Shown piece by piece: positions 18,334-27,764 of a stretch of DNA of 64,000 bases (position 1 is the stretch's first letter; each line of letters opens with the position of its first letter). The DNA lies in the NCBI GenBank assembly GCA_027618475.1, contig JAQCEJ010000020.1, positions 1 through 64,000 on the forward strand, written 5' to 3'. This DNA is from Planctomycetota bacterium. Its GTDB lineage: Bacteria > Planctomycetota > Planctomycetia > Planctomycetales > Planctomycetaceae. The notes under the pieces were generated by a model. It was not told where the DNA came from. It worked only from the letters and a program-made list of their open reading frames with translations, and did no database searches. A program made the translations under genes and the position numbers.

Positions 18334-19053
18334 ATGGCCGACTTCGAACGAATTGCGAGTTTGAAAGATCTCCCGGACAATGGACGCTTATCGGTATTCA
18401 TTGACGATGATCCTGCACTATTGGTTCGTATTGGTGATGCCATATACGCCGTGGAAGATGTCTGCACCCATGACGGTCAACCGTTAACCGATGGACCGAT
18501 TGTGGATGATCAGATTGTCTGTCCGCGTCACGGGGCGCGATTCGATCTCAGAACAGGACAGCCCACTTGCATGCCGGCAACGCAACCAATTGCAACATAT
18601 CTTGTCGAAATTCGCGATGGAGAAATTTACGCCCGACCACGTACTGCAAACGAGTCCGCATCCGAATCATTGGAAGGCGGAACCGCGATGGCTACTGCTG
18701 AACAATCTGTAGTCGATAAAAACGCTCCCGAAGAAACCGAACGCTACGGCGAGAAGATCGACGACGCTAAATTGATCGAAGCGCTGCAACAGGTTATCGA
18801 TCCCGAATTGATGATCAACATCGTCGACCTGGGTTTAGTTTATGAAGTGAATCAGGCCGCGAACAAAGTCAACGTGCTGATGACACTAACCAGTCCCGCG
18901 TGTCCTGCCGGTCCGCAGATCGTGCAGCAGGCAAAGATGGCGCTCGAAAAGCTAAAAGACGTCGATGAAGCTGAGATTCGCTTGACGCTTTCTCCTCCGT
19001 GGACTCCCGCACGGATGACCGATGCCGCCCGTGATCAGCTCGGGATTTTTTGA
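18334..19053 (+). CDS. sufT: Rieske ferredoxin - SufT (MIP18/DUF59) fusion protein
   Basis: A 239-residue protein with two domains. Residues 1-103 form a NirD/ferredoxin-type Rieske domain; the 2Fe-2S ligands are Cys44-Thr-His46 and Cys63-Pro-Arg-His66. Residues 135-239 form a SufT/MIP18 domain with DPELMINIVDLGLVYEV and the conserved cysteine in TSPACPAG. SufT-type proteins help maturation of Fe-S proteins. The linker contains an internal ATG (Met119, base 18688) preceded by GGAAGGCGGAAC, a strong ribosome site, so a SufT-only product could also be made. It is the last gene of the suf cluster, 173 bases after sufD. A sequencing-induced merge of two genes is possible, but the frame is clean. 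Confidence 0.88.
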   Translation: MADFERIASLKDLPDNGRLSVFIDDDPALLVRIGDAIYAVEDVCTHDGQPLTDGPIVDDQIVCPRHGARFDLRTGQPTCMPATQPIATYLVEIRDGEIYARPRTANESASESLEGGTAMATAEQSVVDKNAPEETERYGEKIDDAKLIEALQQVIDPELMINIVDLGLVYEVNQAANKVNVLMTLTSPACPAGPQIVQQAKMALEKLKDVDEAEIRLTLSPPWTPARMTDAARDQLGIF

Positions 19054-19441
19054 TCTCCCGACACGATGCAATCGATCTGCCAGGCGCGCGACATTGAATC
19101 TGTCAACCGTTTTCGCCCGAAATTTTTGCGTCATTTATCTCTTCGATGCAAAAATTTTCTCTTCTGAATTCTTCACCGGATGCCATTGCGTTTTGATCGA
19201 TGCCTACGCATACTGAAAACCGCGTCAGACACCGATCGATAATCAGTATCTGGCGTGCCTTTGATGTCACCCGTCTCTGGTATCACGATGGACGTATCCG
19301 ATTCACGATATCCGTCTGTCGTTCAACTTTGACGATCATCGCTACAAAGCCAACCATGCCGATGCAGCGATCTCATTTCGACAAATCGAAGGCGAGAACA
19401 ACCTATCGAATTCAGATCCTCTCACACAACGCAGGAGAAAT
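19054..19441. other. Intergenic region after the suf cluster
   Basis: 388 bases with no convincing gene. It contains the terminator-like hairpin at 19120-19157. A strong ribosome site for the next gene (AGGAG) lies at its end. Confidence 0.5.
19120..19157 (+). terminator. AT-rich terminator-like hairpin ending the suf cluster
   Basis: AAATTTTTGC (19120-19129) and GCAAAAATTT (19148-19157) form a perfect 10-base stem, extendable by three bases with one mismatch. It starts 66 bases after the SufT stop and is followed by a pyrimidine-rich TCTCTTCTG rather than a pure T run, so termination strength is uncertain. Confidence 0.45.
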
Positions 19442-20512
19442 ATGATGAAAGCAAAATCAACCTGTCGCGATTGTCATGCAGAGGAAAATCATCAACCGTT
19501 GAACGATAATAAAAAGACAGAACGAGTTAGTCGTCGTCGATTTGTGCAGAGCGTAGGTGTGACAGCCATAGCCGCTTCATTGCCGCACGTACTTATCGCG
19601 AAAGAAAACGAGGCTGCTACTCCCGAAAATCTTGTCGAAAAGCTGTACCACTCTTTGTCGGACGAACAGAGAAAGGTGATTGCCTTCCCCTGGGATTTCA
19701 CCGACGAACGGGGACTTCTCCGTACCTACATCAGTAACAATTGGCATATCACCGAACCTCGCATCAATTCGAATTTTTATACCTCCGACCAAAAGGATAT
19801 CATCGAATCGTTATTCTTCGGCCTGTATCAACCCGATTGGCATGCCAGTTTGAAGAAACAGTTGCAAGACGACGCCGGGGGCTATGGCAAACAGCAATCA
19901 ATCGCGATTTTTGGTGAGCCAGGAAATGACAAATTCGAATTTGTGATGACCGGCCGACATCTCACGATTCGATGTGACGGGAATAGTACCGACCATACGG
20001 CGTTCGGCGGTCCCATTTTCTACGGTCACGCGGCACAGGGATTTGATGAAGCCGCCGATCATCCGGGCAACGTCTATTGGGAGCAGGCACTAAAGGCCAA
20101 TGCGTTGTATCAGATGCTCGACGGGAAGCAGCGCGATGTAGCCCTGATAGAAGTTCAACCCGAAGAAGCGGATGTCAATTTCCGTTCGGAAGGTAAGTCC
20201 TTTCCTGGTATTGCTGTTACCGAACTCTCCTCCGACCAGAAAGAGCATCTGCAGAAGATACTCGAATCGTTACTTGCCCCCTACCGAACCAGCGATCAGG
20301 ATGAAGCGTTATCCTGCCTGCATGCTCAGGGGGGTCTCGAACAATGTGCATTATCGTTCTACAAAGAAGGTGATATTGGCAATGACGGCGTCTGGGACGT
20401 TTGGCGTCTCGAAGGACCGTCGTTCGTCTGGCATTTTCGCGGTAGCCCACACGTTCACGTCTGGGTGAATATTGCCAATAGCCGCGATGTCAAGATCATC
20501 GCCGTCGGTTAA
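19442..20512 (+). CDS. Tat-exported DUF3500 family protein
   Basis: A 356-residue protein. Residues 29-55 form a twin-arginine signal (SRRRFVQSVGVTAIAASLP), implying folded export. The mature part matches the DUF3500 family by its overall plan: EQRKVIAFPWD near the start, TGRHLTIRCDGN and GGPIFYGHAA in the middle, and FVWHFRGSPHVHVWV at the end. The family is of unknown function, and the many conserved His and Asp residues suggest metal binding or hydrolysis, which is inference. The 28 residues before the signal contain a C-x2-C pair. AGGAG precedes the two tandem ATGs at 19442 and 19445. Confidence 0.8.
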   Translation: MMKAKSTCRDCHAEENHQPLNDNKKTERVSRRRFVQSVGVTAIAASLPHVLIAKENEAATPENLVEKLYHSLSDEQRKVIAFPWDFTDERGLLRTYISNNWHITEPRINSNFYTSDQKDIIESLFFGLYQPDWHASLKKQLQDDAGGYGKQQSIAIFGEPGNDKFEFVMTGRHLTIRCDGNSTDHTAFGGPIFYGHAAQGFDEAADHPGNVYWEQALKANALYQMLDGKQRDVALIEVQPEEADVNFRSEGKSFPGIAVTELSSDQKEHLQKILESLLAPYRTSDQDEALSCLHAQGGLEQCALSFYKEGDIGNDGVWDVWRLEGPSFVWHFRGSPHVHVWVNIANSRDVKIIAVG

Positions 20513-20778
20513 ACATTGATCGATGGGGCGGTCTCGTATTTTCGCGAAAGCGAATTGCTAACGCGACCGTTTAGCCTTGTCGCATCGGCAGTGAGAAGGT
20601 ATCTCCCCATTCATCTTGACTCAACTGAGAGCTGTGTTTATTGACGACTTTTCATCATTCGAATTTTGTTTCCCCAAGACACCTCCCACACATCTAATAA
20701 ACATCTCCCGTTATCACATGAAAGATTCGCCATGCCTTTGCTTGATCGATGTCGAAAACTCACAGGAAGGAGCCATTC

Positions 20779-21756
20779 GTGAGTCAACACGCTCTTTCAT
20801 CCCGAATTGAACCCGTCGCCCTGCAGGGTGATAAACGATTCATCAGACTCGATAAACCTCAAATATCACATCCTCCCGTTTGCCGCTGGTCGCTGCATCA
20901 AATCAGTACGTACCGCTGGTCGCTCGAAGAGGATATCAAACGCTATGCCGCCGCCGGCATCCCGGCAATCGGCTTGTGGCATCGCAAAATACAGGAGATC
21001 GGTGAAGATCGGACTGTCGACGCGTTCGATGAGAGCAGCTTAGGAGTTTCAAGCGTGTCTTGGCTGGGAGGATTCACCGGCACTGAAGGGATGTCTCATC
21101 AGGAGGCGATAGACGAATCCCTAGAGGCGATTCATCTTGCCGACCGTCTTGGTGCACGCTCGGTCGTCGTCGTTAGTGGAGCACGCGGCCGGCATATTAC
21201 AAGTCACGCACATCGCTGCATTCGCACGGCGTTGATTGAATTGGGGAACGCTGCTGCCGAAGTGGGGGTGACCGTATTATTGCAATCTGAATCGCGCCCG
21301 CTCTGCCGTCCCTGGTCGATATTTGGAAACTGGGAACAGGCGTTCGATATCGTTGCCAGCTGTCGCCATCCGTATGTAAAACTCGCCGTGGATCTCAATC
21401 AATTGTTGCCCGTCAATGCATCGCGTCGCCACCTGGATGAAATCGTTCCATTTCTTGGCCAGATACAACTTCCGGTAACGGAGTCACAACTTTCATCCGA
21501 TTCACACATCTCTAATTGTCGATCGATATTGTCGGACCGAAATGCCAGATGTGCCGACATAGCGGAGATATTCACATGCCATGTAGGCCATGCGTCATTA
21601 ACATCCGACCGGGTTCAGTCTCTTCAGCACGCCGGGTTTTCTGGTTACGTCGAATTCGAATTCTGGTCAGAAGCCGTTTGGCAATCCGACTATTCTATGT
21701 GGCTGAATACGCTCTCTCATAATGTGAACGCAAAATCTGTTCACACCAACAAATGA
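20779..21756 (+). CDS. Sugar phosphate isomerase/epimerase-like TIM-barrel protein
   Basis: A 325-residue protein of the xylose isomerase-like TIM barrel (AP endonuclease 2) superfamily. Barrel landmarks are LEEDIKRYAAAGIPAIGLWHRKI near residue 45, the strand GARSVVVVSGA, the LQSESRP segment, YVKLAVDLNQL and the terminal GFSGYVEFEFWSEAVW with metal-type acidic residues. Substrate is not predictable; relatives include inosose dehydratases and hydroxypyruvate isomerases. A GTG at 20779 is chosen because AGGAAGGAG lies seven bases upstream; the in-frame ATG at 20749 has no such site. The protein is cytoplasmic and stands alone. Confidence 0.78.
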   Translation: MSQHALSSRIEPVALQGDKRFIRLDKPQISHPPVCRWSLHQISTYRWSLEEDIKRYAAAGIPAIGLWHRKIQEIGEDRTVDAFDESSLGVSSVSWLGGFTGTEGMSHQEAIDESLEAIHLADRLGARSVVVVSGARGRHITSHAHRCIRTALIELGNAAAEVGVTVLLQSESRPLCRPWSIFGNWEQAFDIVASCRHPYVKLAVDLNQLLPVNASRRHLDEIVPFLGQIQLPVTESQLSSDSHISNCRSILSDRNARCADIAEIFTCHVGHASLTSDRVQSLQHAGFSGYVEFEFWSEAVWQSDYSMWLNTLSHNVNAKSVHTNK

Positions 21757-22140
21757 AAACAAACCATATGCAGCGCTGGCTTATTCAATCTAATTTGATA
21801 GACTGGCATGTGGTCCATCCAATAGATACCGACTTTTAGCGAATTTCGAATATCTCGAAAGAATCAATCTTGCTCATCGGTTTGCAATGTTTAACACACA
21901 GCGCCGATAACTCCCCGTTTTTTCCCGACCGTCATAGTTTCCAAGACGAAACTTCCATCTAATTTTCATCCTGCGGCTTCGGTCTCAGGATCCTCCCTGA
22001 TGAACGAGCGACTCGTTCCAGAATAGTCCAACAACCATCGAGTACCGATTGCCGGTGATCGCGGACATTCTGTGAATTCAACGTCGACAATTCAAATGAT
22101 TCGATTCTGCAATGATGTTGATGGTCAGGCTGGTGATAAT
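21757..22140. other. Intergenic region with two small hairpins
   Basis: 384 bases without a gene. It contains ATCCTG/CAGGAT (21968-21991, 12-base loop) and a perfect GAACGAG-CGA-CTCGTTC hairpin (22002-22018). These could belong to a 5' leader of the next gene or to a small dispersed element. Confidence 0.4.
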
Positions 22141-22851
22141 ATGACTCATGAATGGATGACATTGAAGGAACTTGCCCGTCAATTAGGACGAGATCGCCGC
22201 GAAATTGAGCGACTGGTGCAGCGAGGACGGCTACCCGGTCACAAAGCCGGAGAGGACTGGCAATTTCACACAGCCGAAATCACTCACTGGCTCGAACAGG
22301 AAATGCGCGAATACACTGATCGCGAACTTGCTGCGGTTGAGGCATCTCCACTCTCATCCGATCCCTCTTCGGAACCGACAAATTCGCCGATCTCTAAGAT
22401 ACTTCATCCCGAAACTGTGCAAGTTCCGCTGGAAGCCCGTACCAAACGCTCGGTGATGGAAAGCCTGATCGAAGTCGCCGGCCGGACGTGGCAAGTCTGG
22501 GAACCGGCGACGGTCTTGAAAGCCGTTCGCGATCGGGAAGACGTGATGTCGACTGCCTTTGAAAATGGCGTCGCCTTCCCGCACCCGCGAAATCCAGTTT
22601 CCAGTGCCTTGGGAGAATCGATTCTCGCCTATGGACGGACACTCTCCGGAATTCCGTACGGCGGCCCCAATCGCACGTTATCCGATATTTTTTTCCTCGT
22701 ACTCTGCAAAGATTCGAAAACGCACTTGCTGACATTGGCTCGACTGGGGCGACTGATTCAGTTGCCCGATTTTCTAGATAATCTGAGAAACGCGACCGGC
22801 AACGAACAGAGTTACCGTGTAATCATCGACGCCGATGCTGCATTGAGTTGA
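22141..22851 (+). CDS. HTH - PTS EIIA (PtsN/fructose type) fusion protein
   Basis: A 236-residue protein. Residues 1-60 form an excisionase/MerR-type DNA-binding domain (MTLKELARQLGRDRREIER, then GRLPGHKAGEDWQFHTAEI). Residues 90-232 form a PTS EIIA type-2 domain, with the phospho-accepting histidine in AFPHPRNP where PtsN has A-x-PHGR. It probably links phosphotransfer state to a regulatory output rather than to sugar import, as no EIIB/C genes are nearby. The frame opens at 22072, but the ATG at 22141 has GGTGAT upstream and starts at the HTH. It converges with the HAMP membrane protein gene 23 bases away. Confidence 0.8.
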   Translation: MTHEWMTLKELARQLGRDRREIERLVQRGRLPGHKAGEDWQFHTAEITHWLEQEMREYTDRELAAVEASPLSSDPSSEPTNSPISKILHPETVQVPLEARTKRSVMESLIEVAGRTWQVWEPATVLKAVRDREDVMSTAFENGVAFPHPRNPVSSALGESILAYGRTLSGIPYGGPNRTLSDIFFLVLCKDSKTHLLTLARLGRLIQLPDFLDNLRNATGNEQSYRVIIDADAALS

Positions 22852-22874
22852 ATTGTTGCAGAACGTTTCTGTTC

Positions 22875-23558
22875 CTAATTTCGAGTCCCTTTGTTTTGGA
22901 ACACCTGTTCTAAAGCATCATCTGCGTAGCGCGTATTGACACTTTTTACGACTTCACGAGCCTGCTCGATCAGATCGCGTTCAAAGCGATCGGTATTTGC
23001 TGGCAAATCAGGATCAACGGTCGCCTCCCTTTGTGCATGGCTATCACGATCCGCCACGACATTGACTTCTTCGCCGTTTTCGTTTCTCAGCAAAATGTCG
23101 TCGTCGGAATGGTGTTCTTTCAGATACTCGATCCGATGACACACATGATTGACGGCCTCGGCAATATCGCCGAGGTAATCTCCTTTACGCAAACGTATTG
23201 GCGTTAATTCAACTCCGGCTGCTAATTGTTGAAGCGCAATACGAATACGGTAAAGCGGTCCGACAATGCGATGTGAAAACCAAAGGGCATCAAACAAGAT
23301 GATCGGCAACACAATAAATGCACAGCAAATGAAACACATATGCTCGGACAGAAACTGCCCGTAAAGAACGGTCATCGGCAAGGCGTCTTCACCGATCAAT
23401 ACTGAGTCGCGGGTCCGAAAGATGCGATAGATAAACGTCGCATGAAGCAACAGGAAGTGGTAAAGAACCCAATAGAGACTGATATAGGTCAGAGCTCGTC
23501 CCTGAATGAGCCCGTTGACCCAGACACGTTTTCGCATGATGCTCTTGTGAAAACCCAT
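22875..23558 (-). CDS. Two-pass membrane protein with HAMP domain
   Basis: A 227-residue inner-membrane protein. Helices lie near residues 21-45 and 75-95, with about 30 residues between them that would face the periplasm. A HAMP-type segment follows (SHRIVGPLYRIRIALQQLAAG, then GDYLGDIAEAVNHVCHRIE), then an acidic, disordered tail. There is no kinase, cyclase or methyl-accepting domain, so it may transmit or modulate a signal to a partner. The ATG at 23558 has AGGA seven bases upstream. It is one of a class of HAMP-only membrane proteins common in planctomycetes, which is a recollection rather than something shown here. Confidence 0.72.
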   Translation of the reverse strand: MGFHKSIMRKRVWVNGLIQGRALTYISLYWVLYHFLLLHATFIYRIFRTRDSVLIGEDALPMTVLYGQFLSEHMCFICCAFIVLPIILFDALWFSHRIVGPLYRIRIALQQLAAGVELTPIRLRKGDYLGDIAEAVNHVCHRIEYLKEHHSDDDILLRNENGEEVNVVADRDSHAQREATVDPDLPANTDRFERDLIEQAREVVKSVNTRYADDALEQVFQNKGTRN

Positions 23559-24107
23559 ATCAAAATCCTGTCTTTCAAGAGTGGCCCAATCGATGTCCTC
23601 GCAAAGCGACCTTTGTCAAATTTAGTTCGTCCACATGTGTGTTCGATATCTGTCTACTCAATTCCAGGCGTTTCCACAGACCTCCACGACCGGGTGTAAC
23701 GATTGTCGCGATAGGAGCGACCTTCAGGGAAACCCGGCCGGTCCGGGATACTGGCCAAAAATGCTTCTTATTCGTTTTGCTTCCGATACATTCATCGATT
23801 CATCTGTCCACATCACAAGACATCGACGGCTCTGATTACTGAGCAAAAACGTCAATAGCCGAAGTTTGCAGCTCACGATCGAATGCTGCTGATACAGCCT
23901 TGAATCGATACCGAAGGTTTCAATCTCTGCCGCTGACATGTACGATGTAGTTGAACGAGAATACCTGCTGGATAACTCGTGATCCTGCTTGTATTTTCCT
24001 GGCTGTTTGGAACGCCTTTGTCCTGAATTGACCAACGAACAGATGTAGGAATCTTTGAAAACAATTCAACGGTCATAGGTTGATACGACGAATTTCAGGA
24101 ATGATCG
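23559..24107. other. Intergenic region between divergent genes
   Basis: 549 bases with no convincing gene. Two adjacent hairpins occur at GTCGC-GATAGGA-GCGAC (23705-23721) and CCCGG-CCGGT-region-CCGGG (23733-23747), resembling a short intergenic palindromic unit. The remainder should hold promoters for both flanking genes. Confidence 0.45.
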
Positions 24108-25136
24108 ATGACGTCAGAAGCTCGTACCACTGCACCGCAATCCGCTGATGTGGATTCCGCCGACGGCTACCGTCTGCCTTGCTCGGTGTCGGAGAACGTA
24201 TCGGGCAATGTGCAGGATCGAGACGTCTCGGTGAATATTGTTACGACCCCATCAGAAGCGATCGAGCCCTGCCCTTCACCGATGTCATGGGTTGACGTCG
24301 TCGATCGTCTGCGAATGGACGCCAGTTCGTGGGAAGTATATCGAGGATCGTATTCGATCAGATGTCGCTCCATCGGAACTGGCAAGCCGCTCTATTTCCT
24401 CGGTGGTGCAACCGGAAACAGCGACTTGTTTGCACTGATGGCCTGGCTTCTGAAAGACGATTTCCGTTGCGTGCTGTATGATTATCCCGACCACTCGGCA
24501 CGAAACCAACGACGACGACCGCTGACAATCGACGATTACGTCGATGACCTTATCTCCGTTGTCGATAGTCAGCGCGAGGAACAAGTTTCCGCATACGCCA
24601 TTTCGATGGGTACTCCCATATTATTGACGGCGATGAGACGACAACCCAAACGCTTCTCACATGCCATCATTCAGGGAGGACAGTTGCGACTTCCCTTAAC
24701 CGGTATTGAACGACTGATGTTGGAGTTCGGTAAATATCTTCCCGGAAAACTTCGACACTTGCCTGGGCGTGACACCATCTTTCAACAGAATCATCGTGCG
24801 TGGTTTCCGCCATTTGACTTTTCGAGATGGAATTTTTTTGCCGACGTCACCGGGAATGTCACACTCAAAACTCTCTCACATCGTTTGAAAGTAATGCACC
24901 GAACCGATCTAAACGACATCGTGAAGGATCTGCCGCAGCCGGTACTCATTGTCGGTACCGAAGGAGAAGGACCACGATTGTCGGCCCAGCGTCAATTGTT
25001 GGAACAATCGTTGTCGAACTGTCGAACCGAGTTGCTGGACACAACCGGGCTTGTTCCTTTTCTGACTCATCCGCATCGACTTAAGAAAATCATCTTGCCG
25101 TTTCTAACTTGTGAGAATGCGGCAGACCGGCCATAA
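24108..25136 (+). CDS. Alpha/beta hydrolase
   Basis: A 342-residue protein with an alpha/beta-hydrolase core from about residue 80. [21 protein letters not shown] supplies the oxyanion region, [11 protein letters not shown] the nucleophile elbow (Ser-Met-Gly) and [15 protein letters not shown] the acid region; the final His may be in [10 protein letters not shown]. The first 75 residues are polar and of unknown role. There is no signal peptide. Substrate is unknown. AGGA lies ten bases before the ATG at 24108. The LmbE-type gene follows after 19 bases and probably shares its transcript. Confidence 0.75.
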   Translation: MTSEARTTAPQSADVDSADGYRLPCSVSENVSGNVQDRDVSVNIVTTPSEAIEPCPSPMSWVDVVDRLRMDASSWEVYRGSYSIRCRSIGTGKPLYFLGGATGNSDLFALMAWLLKDDFRCVLYDYPDHSARNQRRRPLTIDDYVDDLISVVDSQREEQVSAYAISMGTPILLTAMRRQPKRFSHAIIQGGQLRLPLTGIERLMLEFGKYLPGKLRHLPGRDTIFQQNHRAWFPPFDFSRWNFFADVTGNVTLKTLSHRLKVMHRTDLNDIVKDLPQPVLIVGTEGEGPRLSAQRQLLEQSLSNCRTELLDTTGLVPFLTHPHRLKKIILPFLTCENAADRP

Positions 25137-25155
25137 CTGCAAATACATATCAATT

Positions 25156-25899
25156 ATGACAAAGTCACCGAAAAACCTTCCCGAACCTCTCGATGTGATT
25201 GCCGTTGGCGCTCATCCTGATGATGTGGAAATTGCATGCGGCGGGACGTTAGCACAACTTGTGCGACAGGGATACCGCGTCGGAATTGTCGATCTGACCG
25301 ATGGTGAACCAACACCCGGGTCGGCCGGACCACACATTCGACTCGCGGAAGCGCAACAGGCCGCGGAGATCCTCGGCGTGCAGGTACGTCAGACGCTGGA
25401 GTTGACGAATCGTCGGTTGTTTGACGATTTTGATTCACGGGTCGCCCTCGCCAAGGTTTTTCGTCGTTACCGCCCACGAATTGTAATGGGGATTGCCGAT
25501 AAAACGCCACTTGCCTCTCCCGATCATTGGCAGGCCATGCAGATCACTGACGCAGCTGTCTTTTATTCGCGGCTGACGAAATGGGACGACCAGTTTGAAG
25601 GCTGGCCGCCACATATCATTTCAAAGCAGGTCTGGTATCCTTTGGGAATATCGAACTTGAAATTACCAACGGGGGGGCATCATTTTGTGATGGATATTTC
25701 AACGACGTTCTCGATAAAATTGCAGGCCGTAAGAGCCTATCAGACACAGTTTCCCCCGGCCAAAGAGCGCGTTTTCGGTTTACTCGAAAGTCAAAATCGA
25801 TTTTACGGAGCCGCTGCCGGTTTTGAGTCGGGTGAACTGTTCATTTCGAATAACCCACTGGGAATGGTCGACCTCGTTAAAACGCTTATTCCCGATTAA
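25156..25899 (+). CDS. PIG-L/LmbE family deacetylase, BshB1-like
   Basis: A 247-residue zinc-dependent N-acetylglucosaminide deacetylase-type protein. [16 protein letters not shown] is the family's AHPDD metal motif; the next landmark is [21 protein letters not shown], and SPDHWQAM and the late [10 protein letters not shown] add conserved histidines. The length and GEPTPGS-type loop resemble BshB1, which deacetylates GlcNAc-malate in bacillithiol synthesis. No bshA or bshC is in the window, so pathway assignment is tentative. The frame starts at 25111 inside the hydrolase gene; the ATG at 25156 gives the normal N-terminus. Confidence 0.8.
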   Translation: MTKSPKNLPEPLDVIAVGAHPDDVEIACGGTLAQLVRQGYRVGIVDLTDGEPTPGSAGPHIRLAEAQQAAEILGVQVRQTLELTNRRLFDDFDSRVALAKVFRRYRPRIVMGIADKTPLASPDHWQAMQITDAAVFYSRLTKWDDQFEGWPPHIISKQVWYPLGISNLKLPTGGHHFVMDISTTFSIKLQAVRAYQTQFPPAKERVFGLLESQNRFYGAAAGFESGELFISNNPLGMVDLVKTLIPD

Positions 25900-26036
25900 T
25901 ATTTTGGTTTTGAACCCAACTCAAAGCCCGTTTAGCGTGTGAGTATAGCCTTCACATAAGGAACAATGTTGACGATCAACTGGTTTTGAGATTGTATACG
26001 GAATAGAAAGTTCTTACGTCGAATCAGGATTGAATT

Positions 26037-26783
26037 GTGATGGTCCAATTGAATTGGGGAATGAAAAGTATCACTGGCAACTATCGTGAAAACAACGAAG
26101 ACAGTTGTACGATTCACGGTGCCGGTCGAATGTTTGTCGTCGCTGACGGTATGGGGGGACAGAACGCCGGCGAAAAGGCAAGCGCATTGGCCATCGAGTT
26201 GTTTCCCAAACGACTGGAACAATTGCTCGAAGCAGTGTCTCCCGAAAACATCGATGTAATTTTGAAGTCGATCGACGAAGCGGTGAGTCACGCAAATACC
26301 GAAATCATGGCGCTGGGCGAAATCGATTCCGACACCCGGAGTATGGGAACGACAATCGCATTTATTGTCTCTCACGGAGAAACATTATTTGTCGGCGGTG
26401 TGGGTGACAGTCGCGTGTATATGCTGCGCAACGGCAATTTCATGCAACTCACGACCGACCACTCACTGACGCAAGCGCTGATCGATGCCGGAACGCTGAC
26501 ACCCGAGGAAGCTGTCGGACACCGTTATCGCAATGTGTTGTATCGATATCTGGGAACCAAAGAAGGAGGAATCGGCGTGCAAACCCGCCAGATTCAGCCT
26601 CAAGCAGGCGATCGGTTCCTCATCTGTTCGGACGGTGTACTCGATGGGACGAACGATGATAACCTCGCCGAACTTTTGCGGCAATACGACGACCCGCAAG
26701 AAGCAGCCGATGCCATCGTTGATAGCGCTCTCACCGGAGGATCGAAAGATAACATCACGTCGATTGTGGTGCGTTGCCAGTAA
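26037..26783 (+). CDS. PP2C-type serine/threonine protein phosphatase
   Basis: A 248-residue cytoplasmic PP2C (PPM) phosphatase without extra domains. The metal-binding motifs are all present: GNYRENNEDS, VADGMGGQNAGE, GVGDSRVYML and ICSDGVLDGTNDDNL, with the final KDNITSIVV. It removes phosphate from Ser/Thr residues and would oppose Hanks-type kinases, which are numerous in planctomycetes; none lies nearby. GTG at 26037 and ATG at 26040 are adjacent; AGGA at seven bases favours the GTG and at ten the ATG. Confidence 0.93.
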   Translation: MMVQLNWGMKSITGNYRENNEDSCTIHGAGRMFVVADGMGGQNAGEKASALAIELFPKRLEQLLEAVSPENIDVILKSIDEAVSHANTEIMALGEIDSDTRSMGTTIAFIVSHGETLFVGGVGDSRVYMLRNGNFMQLTTDHSLTQALIDAGTLTPEEAVGHRYRNVLYRYLGTKEGGIGVQTRQIQPQAGDRFLICSDGVLDGTNDDNLAELLRQYDDPQEAADAIVDSALTGGSKDNITSIVVRCQ

Positions 26784-26858
26784 GGTTCCACCGACGGACT
26801 GTGTTTCCAGTCGATGGACGATTCACAGAAACGTCACTTGCGGTGAAACTCCAGTCCC

Positions 26859-27761
26859 TCAGGAGGCCATTTTCATCTGCAACTCCTGAGCGTTCAGCGA
26901 CACAACGGCGATGCGAAATCGTTCGGCGAGCTCTAGAAATTCCGGCTGATCGAGAAGTATCGTCATACCGCTTTCAATGGCTAGCACGCGACCCCCTGAT
27001 TCGTGCATGCTGTGCAACGTCTGCACCCCGATCGTCGGCATATCGAAGCGTAAGTCCTGTTGGGGTTTGGCAACCTTGACGACGGTGAATCCACCACGCT
27101 TGCAGAGGAGTCCCGCGCGCTTGATCGCCTGATCGGTCCCTTCGATCGCCTCGACAGCAATGACGGCTTTGTCGTTGACAATGACCGTCTGGCCGATGTC
27201 AAGCCGTCCGACTTCTTTGGCGATTTCCCACCCGAAGTGTATGTCGTCCCATTGCGCCGGTGTGGGACGACGTTGTGTTAAAAATCCATGTTTCACTAGG
27301 ATCTCCGGACAATAATCAACTGCAGAAACGAATTCGAGGTTATCTCGAGCGAATTCTTTGATGACGGCCAATAATAATGTGTCGTCTTTTCGGTCTCGTC
27401 GAGCATAACCCCACCACATATGGAGCGTGCGCCAGTCGGGGAGTAAACGAAGCCATCGCCATTTGCGAAACAACACCGTTTTTTCGATCTTCCCCGCCAT
27501 GATTACCTGCTGAATTCCACCTCGTTTGAACAAACGAATTGCTTTACCCAGTCGAGCGATAGGGACTTCAGCATAGCGATCGCATAACGATGCCAGTTCG
27601 GGGTCTGCCATCCCGATCACACCCAGACATTGCACAAAATAGCCCTGACGACGCAGAGATTCGGCAACCGTCATGGGAAAATGGCCAGCTCCAGCCAGCA
27701 ATCCCATGCGCGGTGCACGTTGCGGCAATGTCGACGTCATCGGTATCAACATGGATGACAC
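26859..27761 (-). CDS. lpxI: UDP-2,3-diacylglucosamine pyrophosphatase LpxI
   Basis: A 300-residue LpxI (DUF1009) enzyme, which hydrolyses UDP-2,3-diacylglucosamine to lipid X in lipid A synthesis in bacteria lacking LpxH. Family landmarks are MGLLAGAGHFPMTVAESLRR, CLGVIGMADPEL, the MAGKIEKTVLF block, and the C-terminal GIQTLHSMHESGGRVLAIESG-type stretch. The start is a GTG at 27761: AAGGTGG, lying in the last codons of lpxD, sits eight bases upstream. Only three bases separate it from the lpxD stop, so translation is coupled. Confidence 0.93.
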   Translation of the reverse strand: MSSMLIPMTSTLPQRAPRMGLLAGAGHFPMTVAESLRRQGYFVQCLGVIGMADPELASLCDRYAEVPIARLGKAIRLFKRGGIQQVIMAGKIEKTVLFRKWRWLRLLPDWRTLHMWWGYARRDRKDDTLLLAVIKEFARDNLEFVSAVDYCPEILVKHGFLTQRRPTPAQWDDIHFGWEIAKEVGRLDIGQTVIVNDKAVIAVEAIEGTDQAIKRAGLLCKRGGFTVVKVAKPQQDLRFDMPTIGVQTLHSMHESGGRVLAIESGMTILLDQPEFLELAERFRIAVVSLNAQELQMKMAS

Positions 27762-27764
27762 GTT

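Noticed and set aside
23724-24035. 103-codon minus-strand frame in an intergenic gap
   Set aside because: It has no recognisable domain, no ribosome site, and overlaps palindromes. Composition looks non-coding.
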